DNA from: Pseudomonas veronii
Lineage (GTDB): Bacteria > Pseudomonadota > Gammaproteobacteria > Pseudomonadales > Pseudomonadaceae
DNA length: 64,000 bases
Reading direction: 5' to 3'
Assembly: GCF_001439695.1 (NCBI RefSeq)
Contig: NZ_JYLL01000021.1
Span: 35,960 to 99,959, forward strand
Shown: piece by piece, positions 1 through 8,971 of the stretch
Numbering within the stretch: the first letter of the stretch is position 1
How the letters are laid out: each line of letters starts with the position of its first letter
The notes under the pieces: model-generated
What the model was told of the DNA's origin: nothing
Database searches by the model: none
What the model saw: the letters and a program-made list of their open reading frames with translations, nothing else
Position numbers and translations under genes: made by a program

Positions 1-311
1 AACACCTGTTCAATGTTGGCCCAGGCGCGTTCAACCCGCCGCCGAAGGTCGATTCGGCCATCGTGCGCCTGGTGCCTCACGCCGTGCTGCCGCACCCGGC
101 CAAGGATCACAAACTGTTGGAGCGCGTCGTGCGCGAAGCCTTCAACCAGCGCCGCAAGACCCTGCGCAATACGCTCAAAGCGCTGTTGAGCAACGCCGAG
201 ATCGAAGCCGCTGGCGTCGACGGCAGCCTGCGCCCGGAACAACTGGACCTGGCCGCATTCGTGCGCCTGGCCGACCAGCTTGCGATCCAGCCGCCGCCCG
301 TCGCGGACTGA
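1..311 (+). CDS. rsmA: 16S rRNA dimethyladenosine transferase RsmA (KsgA), C-terminal part
   Basis: This is the 3' end of a gene that begins before the window; the open frame runs from base 3 to the TGA at 309-311. The enzyme dimethylates two adjacent adenines near the 3' end of 16S rRNA during 30S maturation. Visible residues include the family stretch NVGPGAFNPPPKVDSA followed by IVRL, and then the helical C-terminal domain with the typical EAFNQRRKTLRNTLK segment. Only about 102 residues are present, so the SAM-binding fold lies outside. The position just before apaG and apaH is the usual gammaproteobacterial order and supports the name. Confidence 0.93.
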   Translation, partial: HLFNVGPGAFNPPPKVDSAIVRLVPHAVLPHPAKDHKLLERVVREAFNQRRKTLRNTLKALLSNAEIEAAGVDGSLRPEQLDLAAFVRLADQLAIQPPPVAD

Positions 312-418
312 AGCCCGCCCTGCACCAGGCCCGACAGCATGTCTGGCCTAGTGCCCGCCTCTTGGCCTAGACTGATCCGCATCTGCTGTCCTCCGCTTTT
401 GCTTTTAAGGCCTCTTGC

Positions 419-799
419 ATGTCCGATCCTCGCTACCAGATCGACGTCAGCGTCGTTACCCGCTTCCTGGCGGACCAATCGCAACCTGAACACAACCGTT
501 TCGCCTTTGCCTACACCATCACGGTGAAAAACAACGGGCTGGTGCCGGCCAAGCTGCTGTCACGCCACTGGGTGATCACCGACGGTGACGGTCAAGTGGA
601 GGAGGTGCGGGGTGCCGGCGTGGTCGGCCAACAACCGCTGATCGATATCGGCGCCAGCCATACCTACAGCAGCGGCACGGTGATGACGTCCAAGGTCGGC
701 ACCATGCAAGGCTCGTATCAGATGAAAGCCACTGACGGCAAACTGTTCGACGCGATCATCAAGCCATTTCGCCTGGCCGTGCCCGGAGCCTTGCACTGA
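419..799 (+). CDS. apaG: ApaG (DUF525) family protein
   Basis: A 126-residue single-domain protein of the ApaG/DUF525 family, a small beta-sandwich fold related to fibronectin type III. Its biochemical role is unsettled; in E. coli it is co-transcribed with apaH. Family signatures seen are YTITVKNNG near residue 35, RHWVITDGDG near 58, and GVVGQQPLI followed by YSSG in the middle. The start is the ATG at 419; only a weak AAGG lies upstream. The stop TGA overlaps the ATG of apaH by one base (TGATG), which points to translational coupling. Confidence 0.95.
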   Translation: MSDPRYQIDVSVVTRFLADQSQPEHNRFAFAYTITVKNNGLVPAKLLSRHWVITDGDGQVEEVRGAGVVGQQPLIDIGASHTYSSGTVMTSKVGTMQGSYQMKATDGKLFDAIIKPFRLAVPGALH

Positions 800-1650
800 T
801 GGCAACCTATGCGGTCGGCGACCTGCAAGGCTGCCTGCAACCCCTCAAGTGCCTGCTCGAACGCGTGGCCTTCGACCCAGCGAACGATCGCCTGTGGCTG
901 GTAGGCGACCTGGTCAATCGTGGCCCCGAGTCCCTGGAGACCCTGCGCTATCTATATGGCCTGCGCGATTCCCTGGTGTGCGTACTGGGCAACCACGACC
1001 TGCACCTGCTCGCGGCCGGCAGTAACATCGAGCGTCTGAAAAAGGCCGATACCCTGCGGGAAATCCTCGAGGCCCCGGATCGCGCCGACTTGCTGGACTG
1101 GCTGCGCCGGCAAAAGATCATGCACTACGACGAACAGCGCGACATGGTGCTGGTCCATGCCGGCATTCCACCGCAGTGGACACTGAAAAAGGCCCTCAAG
1201 TGCGCCGCCGAAGTCGAAAGCGCCCTGGCCGATGACAACCTGTACGTCGCCTATCTCGACGGCATGTACGGCAATGAACCGGTGAAATGGGACAACGACC
1301 TGACGGGCGTCGCCCGCCTGCGCGTGATCACCAACTATTTCACACGCATGCGCTTCTGCACCGCCGACGGCAAACTGGACCTCAAGAGCAAGGAAGGCGC
1401 CGACACCGCGCTGCCCGGCTACAAACCGTGGTTCGCCCACAAGGAACGCAAGACCCGCGACACGAAGATCATCTTCGGTCACTGGGCGGCCCTCGAAGGC
1501 AAATGCGATGAACCCGGCGTGTTCGCCCTCGACACCGGCTGCGTGTGGGGCGGCGCCATGACCCTGATGAACATCGACACCGGCGAGCGCCTGAGCTGCC
1601 AGTGCCCTTCCCCTCTTCCCGTGACCCCGTCGGTTGCCGCGAAGCGCTAG
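799..1650 (+). CDS. apaH: Bis(5'-nucleosyl)-tetraphosphatase, symmetrical (ApaH)
   Basis: Hydrolyses diadenosine tetraphosphate to two ADP, removing stress-linked Ap4A and so also limiting Np4-capped RNA. It is a metallophosphatase: the metal-binding motifs are GDLQGC (residues 7-12), GDLVNRGPES (36-45) and GNHDLHLL (64-71), with HAG further on and FGHWA late. At 283 residues it is the normal length. It overlaps the apaG stop, so apaG-apaH is one unit, and glpE follows after a 33-base gap. Confidence 0.95.
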   Translation: MATYAVGDLQGCLQPLKCLLERVAFDPANDRLWLVGDLVNRGPESLETLRYLYGLRDSLVCVLGNHDLHLLAAGSNIERLKKADTLREILEAPDRADLLDWLRRQKIMHYDEQRDMVLVHAGIPPQWTLKKALKCAAEVESALADDNLYVAYLDGMYGNEPVKWDNDLTGVARLRVITNYFTRMRFCTADGKLDLKSKEGADTALPGYKPWFAHKERKTRDTKIIFGHWAALEGKCDEPGVFALDTGCVWGGAMTLMNIDTGERLSCQCPSPLPVTPSVAAKR

Positions 1651-1683
1651 ACGCCGCTTGCAGCCAAACCCAAGGAGCCCGCC

Positions 1684-2013
1684 ATGAGCGAATTCAAACG
1701 TATCCCACCCGAACAAGCCCAGGCCCTGCGCGAACAAGGCGCGGTGGTGGTGGATATTCGTGATCCGCAGGCCTACGCCCTGAACCACATCAAAGGCGCC
1801 CGGCACCTGGACAACCACAACATCGCCGATTTCATCCGCGCCGCCGACCTCGACGCGCCGGTGATCGTGGCCTGCTATCACGGCAATTCCAGCCAGAGCG
1901 CGGCCGCCTATCTGATCAGCCAGGGCTTCTCCGACGTCTACAGTCTGGACGGCGGCTTTGAGCTGTGGCGTACGACCTATCCTGCAGAAATTGCCTCCGG
2001 CGATTCGCAATAA
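1684..2013 (+). CDS. glpE: Thiosulfate sulfurtransferase GlpE (single-domain rhodanese)
   Basis: A 109-residue single rhodanese domain that moves sulfane sulfur from thiosulfate to cyanide or other thiol acceptors. The catalytic cysteine is C64 in the loop CYHGNSS, the six-residue active-site loop characteristic of GlpE, and the CH2-like segment VVVDIRDPQAY is near residues 21-31. The start ATG has AAGGAG at 1672-1677. In E. coli the gene sits in the glp regulon; here it follows apaH, the common Pseudomonas arrangement, so the E. coli glp link should not be assumed. Confidence 0.92.
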   Translation: MSEFKRIPPEQAQALREQGAVVVDIRDPQAYALNHIKGARHLDNHNIADFIRAADLDAPVIVACYHGNSSQSAAAYLISQGFSDVYSLDGGFELWRTTYPAEIASGDSQ

Positions 2014-2052
2014 TTTTTTTCACACCCCGCCACCCCGCGTGACGCTTGGGCT

Positions 2053-2077
2053 TGCGCCGTTTCTGACGAACGGCGCA
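2053..2077. repeat. Inverted repeat downstream of glpE
   Basis: Perfect 9-base arms TGCGCCGTT (2053-2061) and AACGGCGCA (2069-2077) enclose a 7-base loop. It could be a transcription stop for glpE, but no T run follows, so a Rho-assisted stop, mRNA-stabilising hairpin or protein-binding palindrome are equally possible. Confidence 0.5.
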
Positions 2078-2120
2078 CCCAAACTAATTGCGTATCCCTC
2101 CTTTACCTCGCGGATTCCGA

Positions 2121-2131
2121 ACTATCCTTAA
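2121..2131 (+). promoter_or_regulatory. Candidate sigma-S type -10 element for prkA-yeaH-spoVR
   Basis: The sequence ACTATCCTTAA matches 9 of 11 positions of the extended sigma-S -10 pattern KCTAYRCTTAA. It lies about 170 bases before the prkA ATG in an otherwise gene-free gap (2014-2298). In E. coli the homologous yeaGH operon is under sigma S control, which makes the match biologically sensible. No convincing -35 is seen, which is normal for sigma S promoters. The start site is inferred, not shown. Confidence 0.4.
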
Positions 2132-2298
2132 GCGCAGGCCATCCGAATCAGGGGAGAGCCGGTACACCGGCGTGCGGGTCATCGGTAGCGTTTCAGGGTG
2201 TTCTGGGGGGAAAACGGCCATTGGCGTTCGTCAATGACTGCCAGCATCGACTGATTGATCCGGCGTCGGCTCCACGTATCGAGCGAGGTGACGACGTC

Positions 2299-4221
2299 AT
2301 GAGTATTTTTAGCCACTTCCAACAACGCTTCGAGTCCACGCAGCAGGAAGAACTCACACTGCAAGAGTATCTCGACCTGTGCAAGCGTGACCGCAGCACC
2401 TACGCGTCTGCCGCCGAGCGTTTGTTACTGGCGATTGGCGAGCCGCAGTTGGTGGACACCTCCAACAATTCGCGTCTGTCGCGAATCTTCTCGAACAAGG
2501 TGATCCGCCGCTATCCGGCCTTTGAAGACTTCCACGGCATGGAAGAATGCATCGACCAGATCGTCTCCTACTTCCGGCACGCCGCCCAAGGCCTGGAAGA
2601 GAAGAAACAAATCCTCTACCTGCTCGGCCCGGTTGGCGGCGGTAAATCGTCCCTGGCCGAAAAGCTCAAACAACTGATCGAGAAAGTGCCCTTCTACGCC
2701 ATCAAGGGTTCACCGGTCTTCGAGTCGCCCCTGGGCCTGTTCAACGCCACGGAAGATGGCGCGATCCTCGAAGAAGACTTCGGCATACCACGGCGCTACC
2801 TCAACACCATCATGTCGCCCTGGGCGACCAAGCGCCTGGCCGAGTTCGGCGGTGACATCAGCCAGTTCCGCGTGGTGAAACTCTACCCGTCGATCCTCAA
2901 CCAGATCGGCGTGGCCAAGACCGAGCCGGGCGATGAGAACAACCAGGACATCTCGGCGCTGGTGGGCAAAGTCGATATCCGCAAACTGGAAGAATTCCCA
3001 CAAAACGATGCCGACGCCTACAGCTACTCGGGCGCACTGTGCCGGGCCAACCAGGGCCTGATGGAATTCGTGGAGATGTTCAAGGCTCCGATCAAGGTCC
3101 TGCACCCACTGCTCACCGCCACCCAGGAAGGTAACTACAACAGTACCGAAGGCCTCGGCGCGATTCCGTTCACCGGGATCCTGCTGGCCCACTCCAACGA
3201 ATCGGAATGGCACACCTTCCGCAACAATAAGAACAACGAAGCCTTCATCGACCGGATCTACATCGTCAAGGTGCCGTACTGCCTGCGGGTCAGCGATGAA
3301 ATCAAGATCTACGACAAGCTGCTGTTCAACAGCTCCCTGGCCAAGGCCCATTGCGCGCCCGACACCTTGAAGATGCTCGCGCAATTCACCGTGCTGTCGC
3401 GCCTCAAGGAGCCGGAGAACTCGAATATCTATTCGAAGATGCGCGTGTACGACGGCGAAAACCTCAAGGACACCGATCCGAAGGCCAAGTCGATCCAGGA
3501 ATACCGCGACACCGCCGGCGTGGATGAGGGCATGAACGGCCTGTCGACGCGCTTCGCGTTCAAGATCCTGTCCAAGGTGTTTAACTTCGACCCTCACGAG
3601 ATCGCCGCCAACCCGGTCCACTTGCTCTATGTGCTGGAGCAGCAGATCGAACAGGAACAATTCCAGGCCGAAACCCGCGAACGCTACCTGCGCTTCCTCA
3701 AGGAATACCTGGCGCCGCGCTATATCGAGTTTATCGGCAAGGAAATCCAGACTGCGTACCTGGAATCCTACAGCGAATACGGCCAGAACATCTTCGACCG
3801 CTACGTGCTGTATGCCGACTTCTGGATTCAGGACCAGGAATACCGCGATCCGGAAACCGGCGAAATCCTCAACCGCGTAGCCCTCAACGAGGAACTGGAA
3901 AAGATCGAAAAACCCGCCGGCATCAGCAATCCGAAGGATTTCCGCAACGAAATCGTCAACTTCGTGCTGCGCGCCCGCGCCAACAACAACGGCAAGAACC
4001 CCACTTGGCTCAGCTACGAGAAGCTGCGGGTGGTCATCGAGAAGAAAATGTTCTCCAACACCGAGGATCTGCTGCCGGTCATCAGCTTCAACGCCAAGGC
4101 CAGCAAGGAGGATCAGCAAAAACACAACGACTTCGTTACACGGATGGTCGAGCGTGGCTACACCGACAAACAGGTACGGTTGCTCTCCGAGTGGTATCTG
4201 CGGGTGCGCAAATCGCAGTAA
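2299..4221 (+). CDS. prkA: PrkA family serine protein kinase / AAA+ protein (YeaG)
   Basis: A 640-residue PrkA homologue. The family has an N-terminal AAA+-like domain and a C-terminal region described as kinase-like; in E. coli YeaG works in nitrogen-starvation and stationary-phase adaptation. A Walker A loop GPVGGGKSS is at residues 110-118, and segments such as AFIDRIYIVKVPYCLRVSDE are typical of the family. The ATG at 2299 was chosen over an upstream TTG at 2221 because GAGGTG lies about 9 bases before it and the resulting protein starts like other PrkA proteins. yeaH and spoVR follow as a conserved three-gene stress module. Confidence 0.93.
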   Translation: MSIFSHFQQRFESTQQEELTLQEYLDLCKRDRSTYASAAERLLLAIGEPQLVDTSNNSRLSRIFSNKVIRRYPAFEDFHGMEECIDQIVSYFRHAAQGLEEKKQILYLLGPVGGGKSSLAEKLKQLIEKVPFYAIKGSPVFESPLGLFNATEDGAILEEDFGIPRRYLNTIMSPWATKRLAEFGGDISQFRVVKLYPSILNQIGVAKTEPGDENNQDISALVGKVDIRKLEEFPQNDADAYSYSGALCRANQGLMEFVEMFKAPIKVLHPLLTATQEGNYNSTEGLGAIPFTGILLAHSNESEWHTFRNNKNNEAFIDRIYIVKVPYCLRVSDEIKIYDKLLFNSSLAKAHCAPDTLKMLAQFTVLSRLKEPENSNIYSKMRVYDGENLKDTDPKAKSIQEYRDTAGVDEGMNGLSTRFAFKILSKVFNFDPHEIAANPVHLLYVLEQQIEQEQFQAETRERYLRFLKEYLAPRYIEFIGKEIQTAYLESYSEYGQNIFDRYVLYADFWIQDQEYRDPETGEILNRVALNEELEKIEKPAGISNPKDFRNEIVNFVLRARANNNGKNPTWLSYEKLRVVIEKKMFSNTEDLLPVISFNAKASKEDQQKHNDFVTRMVERGYTDKQVRLLSEWYLRVRKSQ

Positions 4222-4334
4222 GGCAGCGACGGGCGTGTACTGCCGGGCCCATGGCCTGGCAGTCGACCGCTTGTCTCTAAGCTTCCAGCTCGCGGCTTGA
4301 AGCTTGTAACGTGAAGCTGCCCGGAGGGCTCCCC

Positions 4335-5606
4335 ATGAGCTATGTGATCGACCGACGCCTCAATGGCAAGAACAAGAGCACGGTAAACCGTCAACGTTTC
4401 CTGCGGCGTTACCGTGACCACATCAAAAAGGCCGTTGAAGAGGCCGTAAGCCGCCGTTCCATCACCGACATGGAGCATGGCGAACAGATCAGCATTCCCG
4501 GACGGGACATCGACGAACCGGTGCTGCACCACGGCCGGGGTGGCAAGCAGACTGTCGTGCATCCGGGCAACAAGGAGTTCACCACCGGCGAACACATCCA
4601 GCGCCCCCAAGGCGGTGGCGGCGGCAAAGGCCCCGGCAAGGCGGGTAACTCCGGCGAAGGCATGGATGAGTTCGTGTTCCAGATCACCCAGGAAGAATTC
4701 CTCGAATTCATGTTCGAAGACCTCGAACTGCCCAACCTGGTCAAGCGCAACCTGACCGGCACCGACACGTTCAAGACCGTGCGCGCCGGGATCAGCAACG
4801 AAGGCAACCCTTCCCGGATCAACATCATCCGCACCCTGCGTTCGGCACACGCCCGGCGCATCGCCCTGTCCGGCAGCAGCCGCGCCAAATTGAAGGAGGC
4901 CAAGGAAGAGTTGGCGCGCTTGAAACGCGAAGAACCGGACAACTTCGGCGATATCCAGGAAATCGAGACAGAAATCGAGAAGCTCAGCGCGCGCATTCAC
5001 CGCGTGCCGTTCCTCGACACCTTCGACTTGAAATACAACCTGTTGGTCAAACAACCCAACCCAAGCTCCAAGGCAGTGATGTTCTGCCTGATGGACGTGT
5101 CCGGCTCCATGACCCAGGCCACCAAAGACATCGCCAAGCGCTTTTTCATCCTGCTGTACCTGTTCCTCAAGCGCAACTACGACAAGATCGATGTGGTGTT
5201 CATCCGCCACCACACCAGCGCCCGGGAAGTCGATGAGGAGGAATTCTTCTATTCACGGGAAACCGGCGGCACCATCGTCTCCAGCGCGTTGAAACTGATG
5301 CAGGAAATCATGGCCGAGCGCTACCCGGCCAACGACTGGAACATCTATGCGGCGCAGGCCTCCGACGGCGACAACTGGAATGACGATTCGCCGATCTGCC
5401 GCGACATCTTGATCAACCAGATCATGCCATTCGTGCAGTACTACACTTATGTCGAGATCACCCCCCGTGAGCACCAGGCGCTGTGGTTCGAATACGAGCG
5501 CATCGGCGAAGCCTTCGCCGATACGTTCGCCCAACAGCAATTGGTCTCGGCCGGCGATATCTATCCGGTCTTCCGTGAACTCTTCCAGCGCAGGTTAGTG
5601 ACATGA
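4335..5606 (+). CDS. yeaH: YeaH/YhbH family protein (DUF444, VWA-like)
   Basis: A 423-residue DUF444 protein. Its C-terminal half resembles a von Willebrand A domain, with the metal-ion-dependent adhesion motif DVSGS starting at residue 254; a glycine-rich linker lies near residues 92-105 and a charged coiled-coil-like stretch near 178-220. The biochemical function is unknown. The family always travels with prkA and spoVR, and the AAA+ plus VWA pairing recalls MoxR/VWA chaperone pairs, which is an inference. The ATG at 4335 has GGAGGG at 4323-4328. Its stop overlaps the spoVR start by four bases. Confidence 0.92.
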   Translation: MSYVIDRRLNGKNKSTVNRQRFLRRYRDHIKKAVEEAVSRRSITDMEHGEQISIPGRDIDEPVLHHGRGGKQTVVHPGNKEFTTGEHIQRPQGGGGGKGPGKAGNSGEGMDEFVFQITQEEFLEFMFEDLELPNLVKRNLTGTDTFKTVRAGISNEGNPSRINIIRTLRSAHARRIALSGSSRAKLKEAKEELARLKREEPDNFGDIQEIETEIEKLSARIHRVPFLDTFDLKYNLLVKQPNPSSKAVMFCLMDVSGSMTQATKDIAKRFFILLYLFLKRNYDKIDVVFIRHHTSAREVDEEEFFYSRETGGTIVSSALKLMQEIMAERYPANDWNIYAAQASDGDNWNDDSPICRDILINQIMPFVQYYTYVEITPREHQALWFEYERIGEAFADTFAQQQLVSAGDIYPVFRELFQRRLVT

Positions 5607-7165
5607 CCGCCAAAGAGCATAAACGCCAACCCATTTCCACGGGGTCTGAGTGGACCTTTGAACTGATCCAGGCCTACGACCGGGAAATCAGCCGCATCGC
5701 GGCCGGTTATGCCCTGGACACCTATCCCAACCAGATCGAAGTGATCACCGCCGAACAGATGATGGATGCCTACGCTTCGGTAGGCATGCCCCTGGGTTAC
5801 CACCATTGGTCCTACGGCAAACACTTCCTCAGCACCGAAAAGTCCTACAGCCGCGGCCAGATGGGTCTGGCCTACGAAATCGTGATCAACTCCGACCCTT
5901 GCATCGCCTACCTGATGGAAGAAAACACCATCTGCATGCAGGCGCTGGTGGTGGCTCATGCCTGCTACGGGCATAACAGTTTCTTCAAGGGCAACTACCT
6001 GTTTCGCACCTGGACCGACGCCAGCTCGATCATCGATTATCTGGTGTTCGCCAAGCAGTACATCATGCAGTGCGAGGAGCGCCACGGCATCGATGCGGTG
6101 GAAGACTTGCTCGACTCCTGCCATGCCCTGATGAACTACGGCGTCGATCGCTACAAACGCCCGTATCCGATTTCCGCCGAAGAAGAACGCCTGCGCCAGA
6201 AGGAGCGCGAGGAACACCTGCAGAAGCAGATCAACGACCTGTGGCGCACCATTCCCAAACGCGCCGATAAAAACAGCGACAAGGACAATGCGCGCTTCCC
6301 CGCCGAACCTCAGGAAAACATCCTGTATTTCCTGGAAAAGCACGCGCCCCTGCTGGAGCCGTGGCAACGGGAAATCGTGCGTATCGTGCGCAAGATCGCC
6401 CAGTACTTTTACCCACAGCGCCAGACCCAGGTGATGAACGAAGGCTGGGCGACGTTCTGGCACTACACCCTGATAAACGACCTGTACGACGAAGGCCTGG
6501 TCACTGACGGCTTCATGATGGAGTTCCTCACTTCCCACACCAGCGTGGTGTACCAACCCGGTTTCGACAGCCCGTATTACAGCGGCATCAACCCGTATGC
6601 GCTGGGCTTTGCCATGTACCGCGACATCCGGCGCATGTGCGAAAACCCCACTGAGGAAGACCGCCACTGGTTCCCGGAAATCGCCGGCACCGACTGGCTT
6701 TCCACCATCAAGTTCGCCATGAGCAGCTTCAAGGACGAGAGCTTCATCCTGCAATACCTGTCGCCCAAGGTGATTCGCGACCTCAAGCTGTTCAGCATCC
6801 TCGATGACGACCTCAAGGACGACCTGGTGGTGCCGGCCATCCACGACGAGCCCGGCTACCGCACCATTCGCGAAACCCTGGCGGCGCAGTACAACCTGGG
6901 CAACCGCGAGCCCAACGTGCAGATCTACAGCATCGACGTGCGCGGCGACCGCTCGCTGACCCTGCGTCACCAGCAGCACGACCGCAAACCCCTGGGCGAG
7001 TCCACCGAGGAAGTGCTCAAGCACCTGCATCGGCTGTGGGGGTTCGACATCCACCTGGAAACCCTGCAGGGCGATCAGGTGATGAAAACCCACCACGTCC
7101 CCCCACGCAGCGATCACAACGATAACGACTACGGCCGCCTGGACCTGGCCGTCGTTCATCTCTGA
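5603..7165 (+). CDS. SpoVR family protein (YcgB-like)
   Basis: A 520-residue member of the SpoVR family, named after a Bacillus spore-cortex protein but common in non-sporulating proteobacteria as YcgB. The biochemical role is unknown. Recognisable family stretches are GMPLGYHHWSYGK near residues 57-69, AHACYGHNSFFKGN near 118-131, and NEGWATFWHY near 279. The repeated conserved His and Glu residues suggest a metal site, which is inference. The start ATG overlaps the yeaH stop (ATGA), so the three genes prkA-yeaH-spoVR are translationally linked or closely spaced. Confidence 0.92.
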   Translation: MTAKEHKRQPISTGSEWTFELIQAYDREISRIAAGYALDTYPNQIEVITAEQMMDAYASVGMPLGYHHWSYGKHFLSTEKSYSRGQMGLAYEIVINSDPCIAYLMEENTICMQALVVAHACYGHNSFFKGNYLFRTWTDASSIIDYLVFAKQYIMQCEERHGIDAVEDLLDSCHALMNYGVDRYKRPYPISAEEERLRQKEREEHLQKQINDLWRTIPKRADKNSDKDNARFPAEPQENILYFLEKHAPLLEPWQREIVRIVRKIAQYFYPQRQTQVMNEGWATFWHYTLINDLYDEGLVTDGFMMEFLTSHTSVVYQPGFDSPYYSGINPYALGFAMYRDIRRMCENPTEEDRHWFPEIAGTDWLSTIKFAMSSFKDESFILQYLSPKVIRDLKLFSILDDDLKDDLVVPAIHDEPGYRTIRETLAAQYNLGNREPNVQIYSIDVRGDRSLTLRHQQHDRKPLGESTEEVLKHLHRLWGFDIHLETLQGDQVMKTHHVPPRSDHNDNDYGRLDLAVVHL

Positions 7166-7228
7166 AACGGCAAAGCCGCCATTGGCCGGGCACAGGCGTT
7201 ATCCTGTGCGGCTAATGGAGGCTTTTTC

Positions 7229-8458
7229 ATGAAAATCTACAAAGTCGGCGGCGCGGTGCGTGACCGCCTTCTGGGCATCAAGGTCACCGATATCGACCGT
7301 GTCGTCGTCGGCGCAACGGCCGAGGAAATGCTCGCCAAGGGCTATAAACCGGTGGGCGCGGACTTCCCGGTATTCCTCGACCCGAAAAACGGCGACGAGT
7401 ACGCCCTCGCCCGTACCGAGCGCAAGAGTGGCCGGGGCTATGGCGGCTTTGTGTTTCACGCCAGCCCCGACGTCACGCTGGAAGAAGACCTGATCCGCCG
7501 CGACCTGACCATCAACGCCATGGCAGAGGACGACGACGGCAGGCTGACCGACCCCTATCACGGCCAGCGCGACCTTGAAGCCCGCATTTTACGCCACGTT
7601 TCCCCGGCGTTCGCCGAAGATCCCCTGCGCGTATTGCGGGTTGCGCGCTTTGCTGCGCGCTACGCCCACCTGGGTTTTACAGTGGCGCCGCAAACCCTGG
7701 ACCTGATGCGTCAACTCAGCGAATCCGGTGAACTCGAAGCCCTGACACCGGAGCGCAGTTGGAAGGAAATTTCCCGTGCCCTGATGGAAGATCAGCCCCA
7801 GGTGTTCATCCAGGTACTGCGCGATTGCGCCGCACTGAACACCTTGATGCCGGAAGTCGACGCCCTGTTCGGCGTGCCGCAGCCCGCAGCCCATCACCCC
7901 GAGATCGACAGCGGCGTTCACACCTTGAGCGTGCTCGAACAGGCCGCTTTGCATCACCAGCCGCTGACAGTGCGCTGGGCCTGCCTGCTGCATGACGTCG
8001 GCAAAGGCCTGACACCTGTGGATAAGTTGCCACAGCATATTGCCCATGAGCAGCGCGGCCTGAAGCTGATCAAGGCGGTCAATGAACGCTTCAAGGCGCC
8101 GAGGGACTGCCAGGAACTGGCGCTGCTGGTGGGCCAATACCACACCCATGGCCATCGCGCCCTGGAGCTTAAAGCCTCGACATTGCTGGAGTTGCTGCAG
8201 AGTTTTGACGTTTACCGGCGGCCGCAGCGCTTTGAAGAGTTCGTGGTCGCCTGCGAAATGGACGCCCGCGGCCGCAAGGGCTTGGAACAACGCAGTTATC
8301 CACAGGCGGATTATTTACGCGGCGCCGCAAAGGCCGCGCGCGAGGTCGCGGTGGCGCCGTTGCTGGAGAAGGGTTTCAAGGGCCCCGAACTGGGCGAGGC
8401 CCTGAAGCGCGAACGGCTCAAGACCTTGAAAGCCTACAAGGAACAGCACGCCCTATAG
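7229..8458 (+). CDS. cca: CCA-adding tRNA nucleotidyltransferase
   Basis: Adds or repairs the 3' CCA of tRNAs. The N-terminal class II nucleotidyltransferase head carries GGAVRD (residues 7-12), the metal-binding DID within KVTDIDRVVVG, the ARTERKSG segment and the RRDLTINAMA motif. A C-terminal HD phosphohydrolase domain is present, with LLHDVGK. This makes it the long, gammaproteobacterial form (409 residues; E. coli has 412). GGAGG at 7216-7220 precedes the ATG. Its last six bases overlap the convergent folK gene. Confidence 0.95.
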   Translation: MKIYKVGGAVRDRLLGIKVTDIDRVVVGATAEEMLAKGYKPVGADFPVFLDPKNGDEYALARTERKSGRGYGGFVFHASPDVTLEEDLIRRDLTINAMAEDDDGRLTDPYHGQRDLEARILRHVSPAFAEDPLRVLRVARFAARYAHLGFTVAPQTLDLMRQLSESGELEALTPERSWKEISRALMEDQPQVFIQVLRDCAALNTLMPEVDALFGVPQPAAHHPEIDSGVHTLSVLEQAALHHQPLTVRWACLLHDVGKGLTPVDKLPQHIAHEQRGLKLIKAVNERFKAPRDCQELALLVGQYHTHGHRALELKASTLLELLQSFDVYRRPQRFEEFVVACEMDARGRKGLEQRSYPQADYLRGAAKAAREVAVAPLLEKGFKGPELGEALKRERLKTLKAYKEQHAL

Positions 8459-8971
8459 CAGCGCGCTCGGCGTCAGTTGCTGGCCCCGCCATTCGAATCC
8501 GACGGGCGCCAGCACCTGATCGATCTGTGCATCCCGCCACAGCTCAGCCAGCGTCTTGCCCACTTCAGGATGTACACGATCCGGCGCCATCATCGACAAC
8601 GGCCACAGCACGAAGGCGTTTTTCAGGATTTCTGCACGCGGCAGGATCAGGCCATCGAAGTTGCCCACCAGATCGCCATACAGCAGCACGTCGATATCCA
8701 GCGGCAGGCCCTTGCGATCCGGCGCGTAACGGCCATTGTCGGCCTCGATGGATTTCAGCCGGCGATCCAGCTCCATCAACGACAGGTCGGTATAGGCCGA
8801 CACCACCAGATTGAAGAACAGCCCGCTCTTGATGCCCACCGGCTGGCTCTCGAACACCGCCGAGCAGCGCATGTCGATCAAGAAGCCCGCGAGTGCATCC
8901 AGGCCCGCGCACAGATGGGGCTCGCGCTCGATATTGCTGCCAAGACCAAGGTAAACCTGAGTTAGCGACAT
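8453..8971 (-). CDS. folK: 6-hydroxymethyl-7,8-dihydropterin pyrophosphokinase (HPPK)
   Basis: Transfers pyrophosphate from ATP to hydroxymethyl-dihydropterin in folate synthesis. Motifs seen are the N-terminal YLGLGSNIE (residues 7-15), FFNLVV near 52, and the catalytic stretch DRKGLPLDIDVLLYG near residues 84-98, which carries the metal-binding aspartates. At 172 residues the length is normal for Pseudomonas. It starts inside the 3' end of folB (10-base overlap on the minus strand), giving a folB-folK pair, and converges on cca. Confidence 0.95.
   Translation of the reverse strand: MSLTQVYLGLGSNIEREPHLCAGLDALAGFLIDMRCSAVFESQPVGIKSGLFFNLVVSAYTDLSLMELDRRLKSIEADNGRYAPDRKGLPLDIDVLLYGDLVGNFDGLILPRAEILKNAFVLWPLSMMAPDRVHPEVGKTLAELWRDAQIDQVLAPVGFEWRGQQLTPSALL

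Noticed and set aside
952..7159. Several long minus-strand frames (such as 952-2010, 2710-4125, 5561-7159)
   Set aside because: They lie opposite apaH, prkA and spoVR, have Val/Ala/His-rich shadow composition and no family motifs.
7191..7208. Hairpin CACAGG/CCTGTG before cca as a terminator of spoVR
   Set aside because: Short stem with no T run; left as uncertain and not listed.
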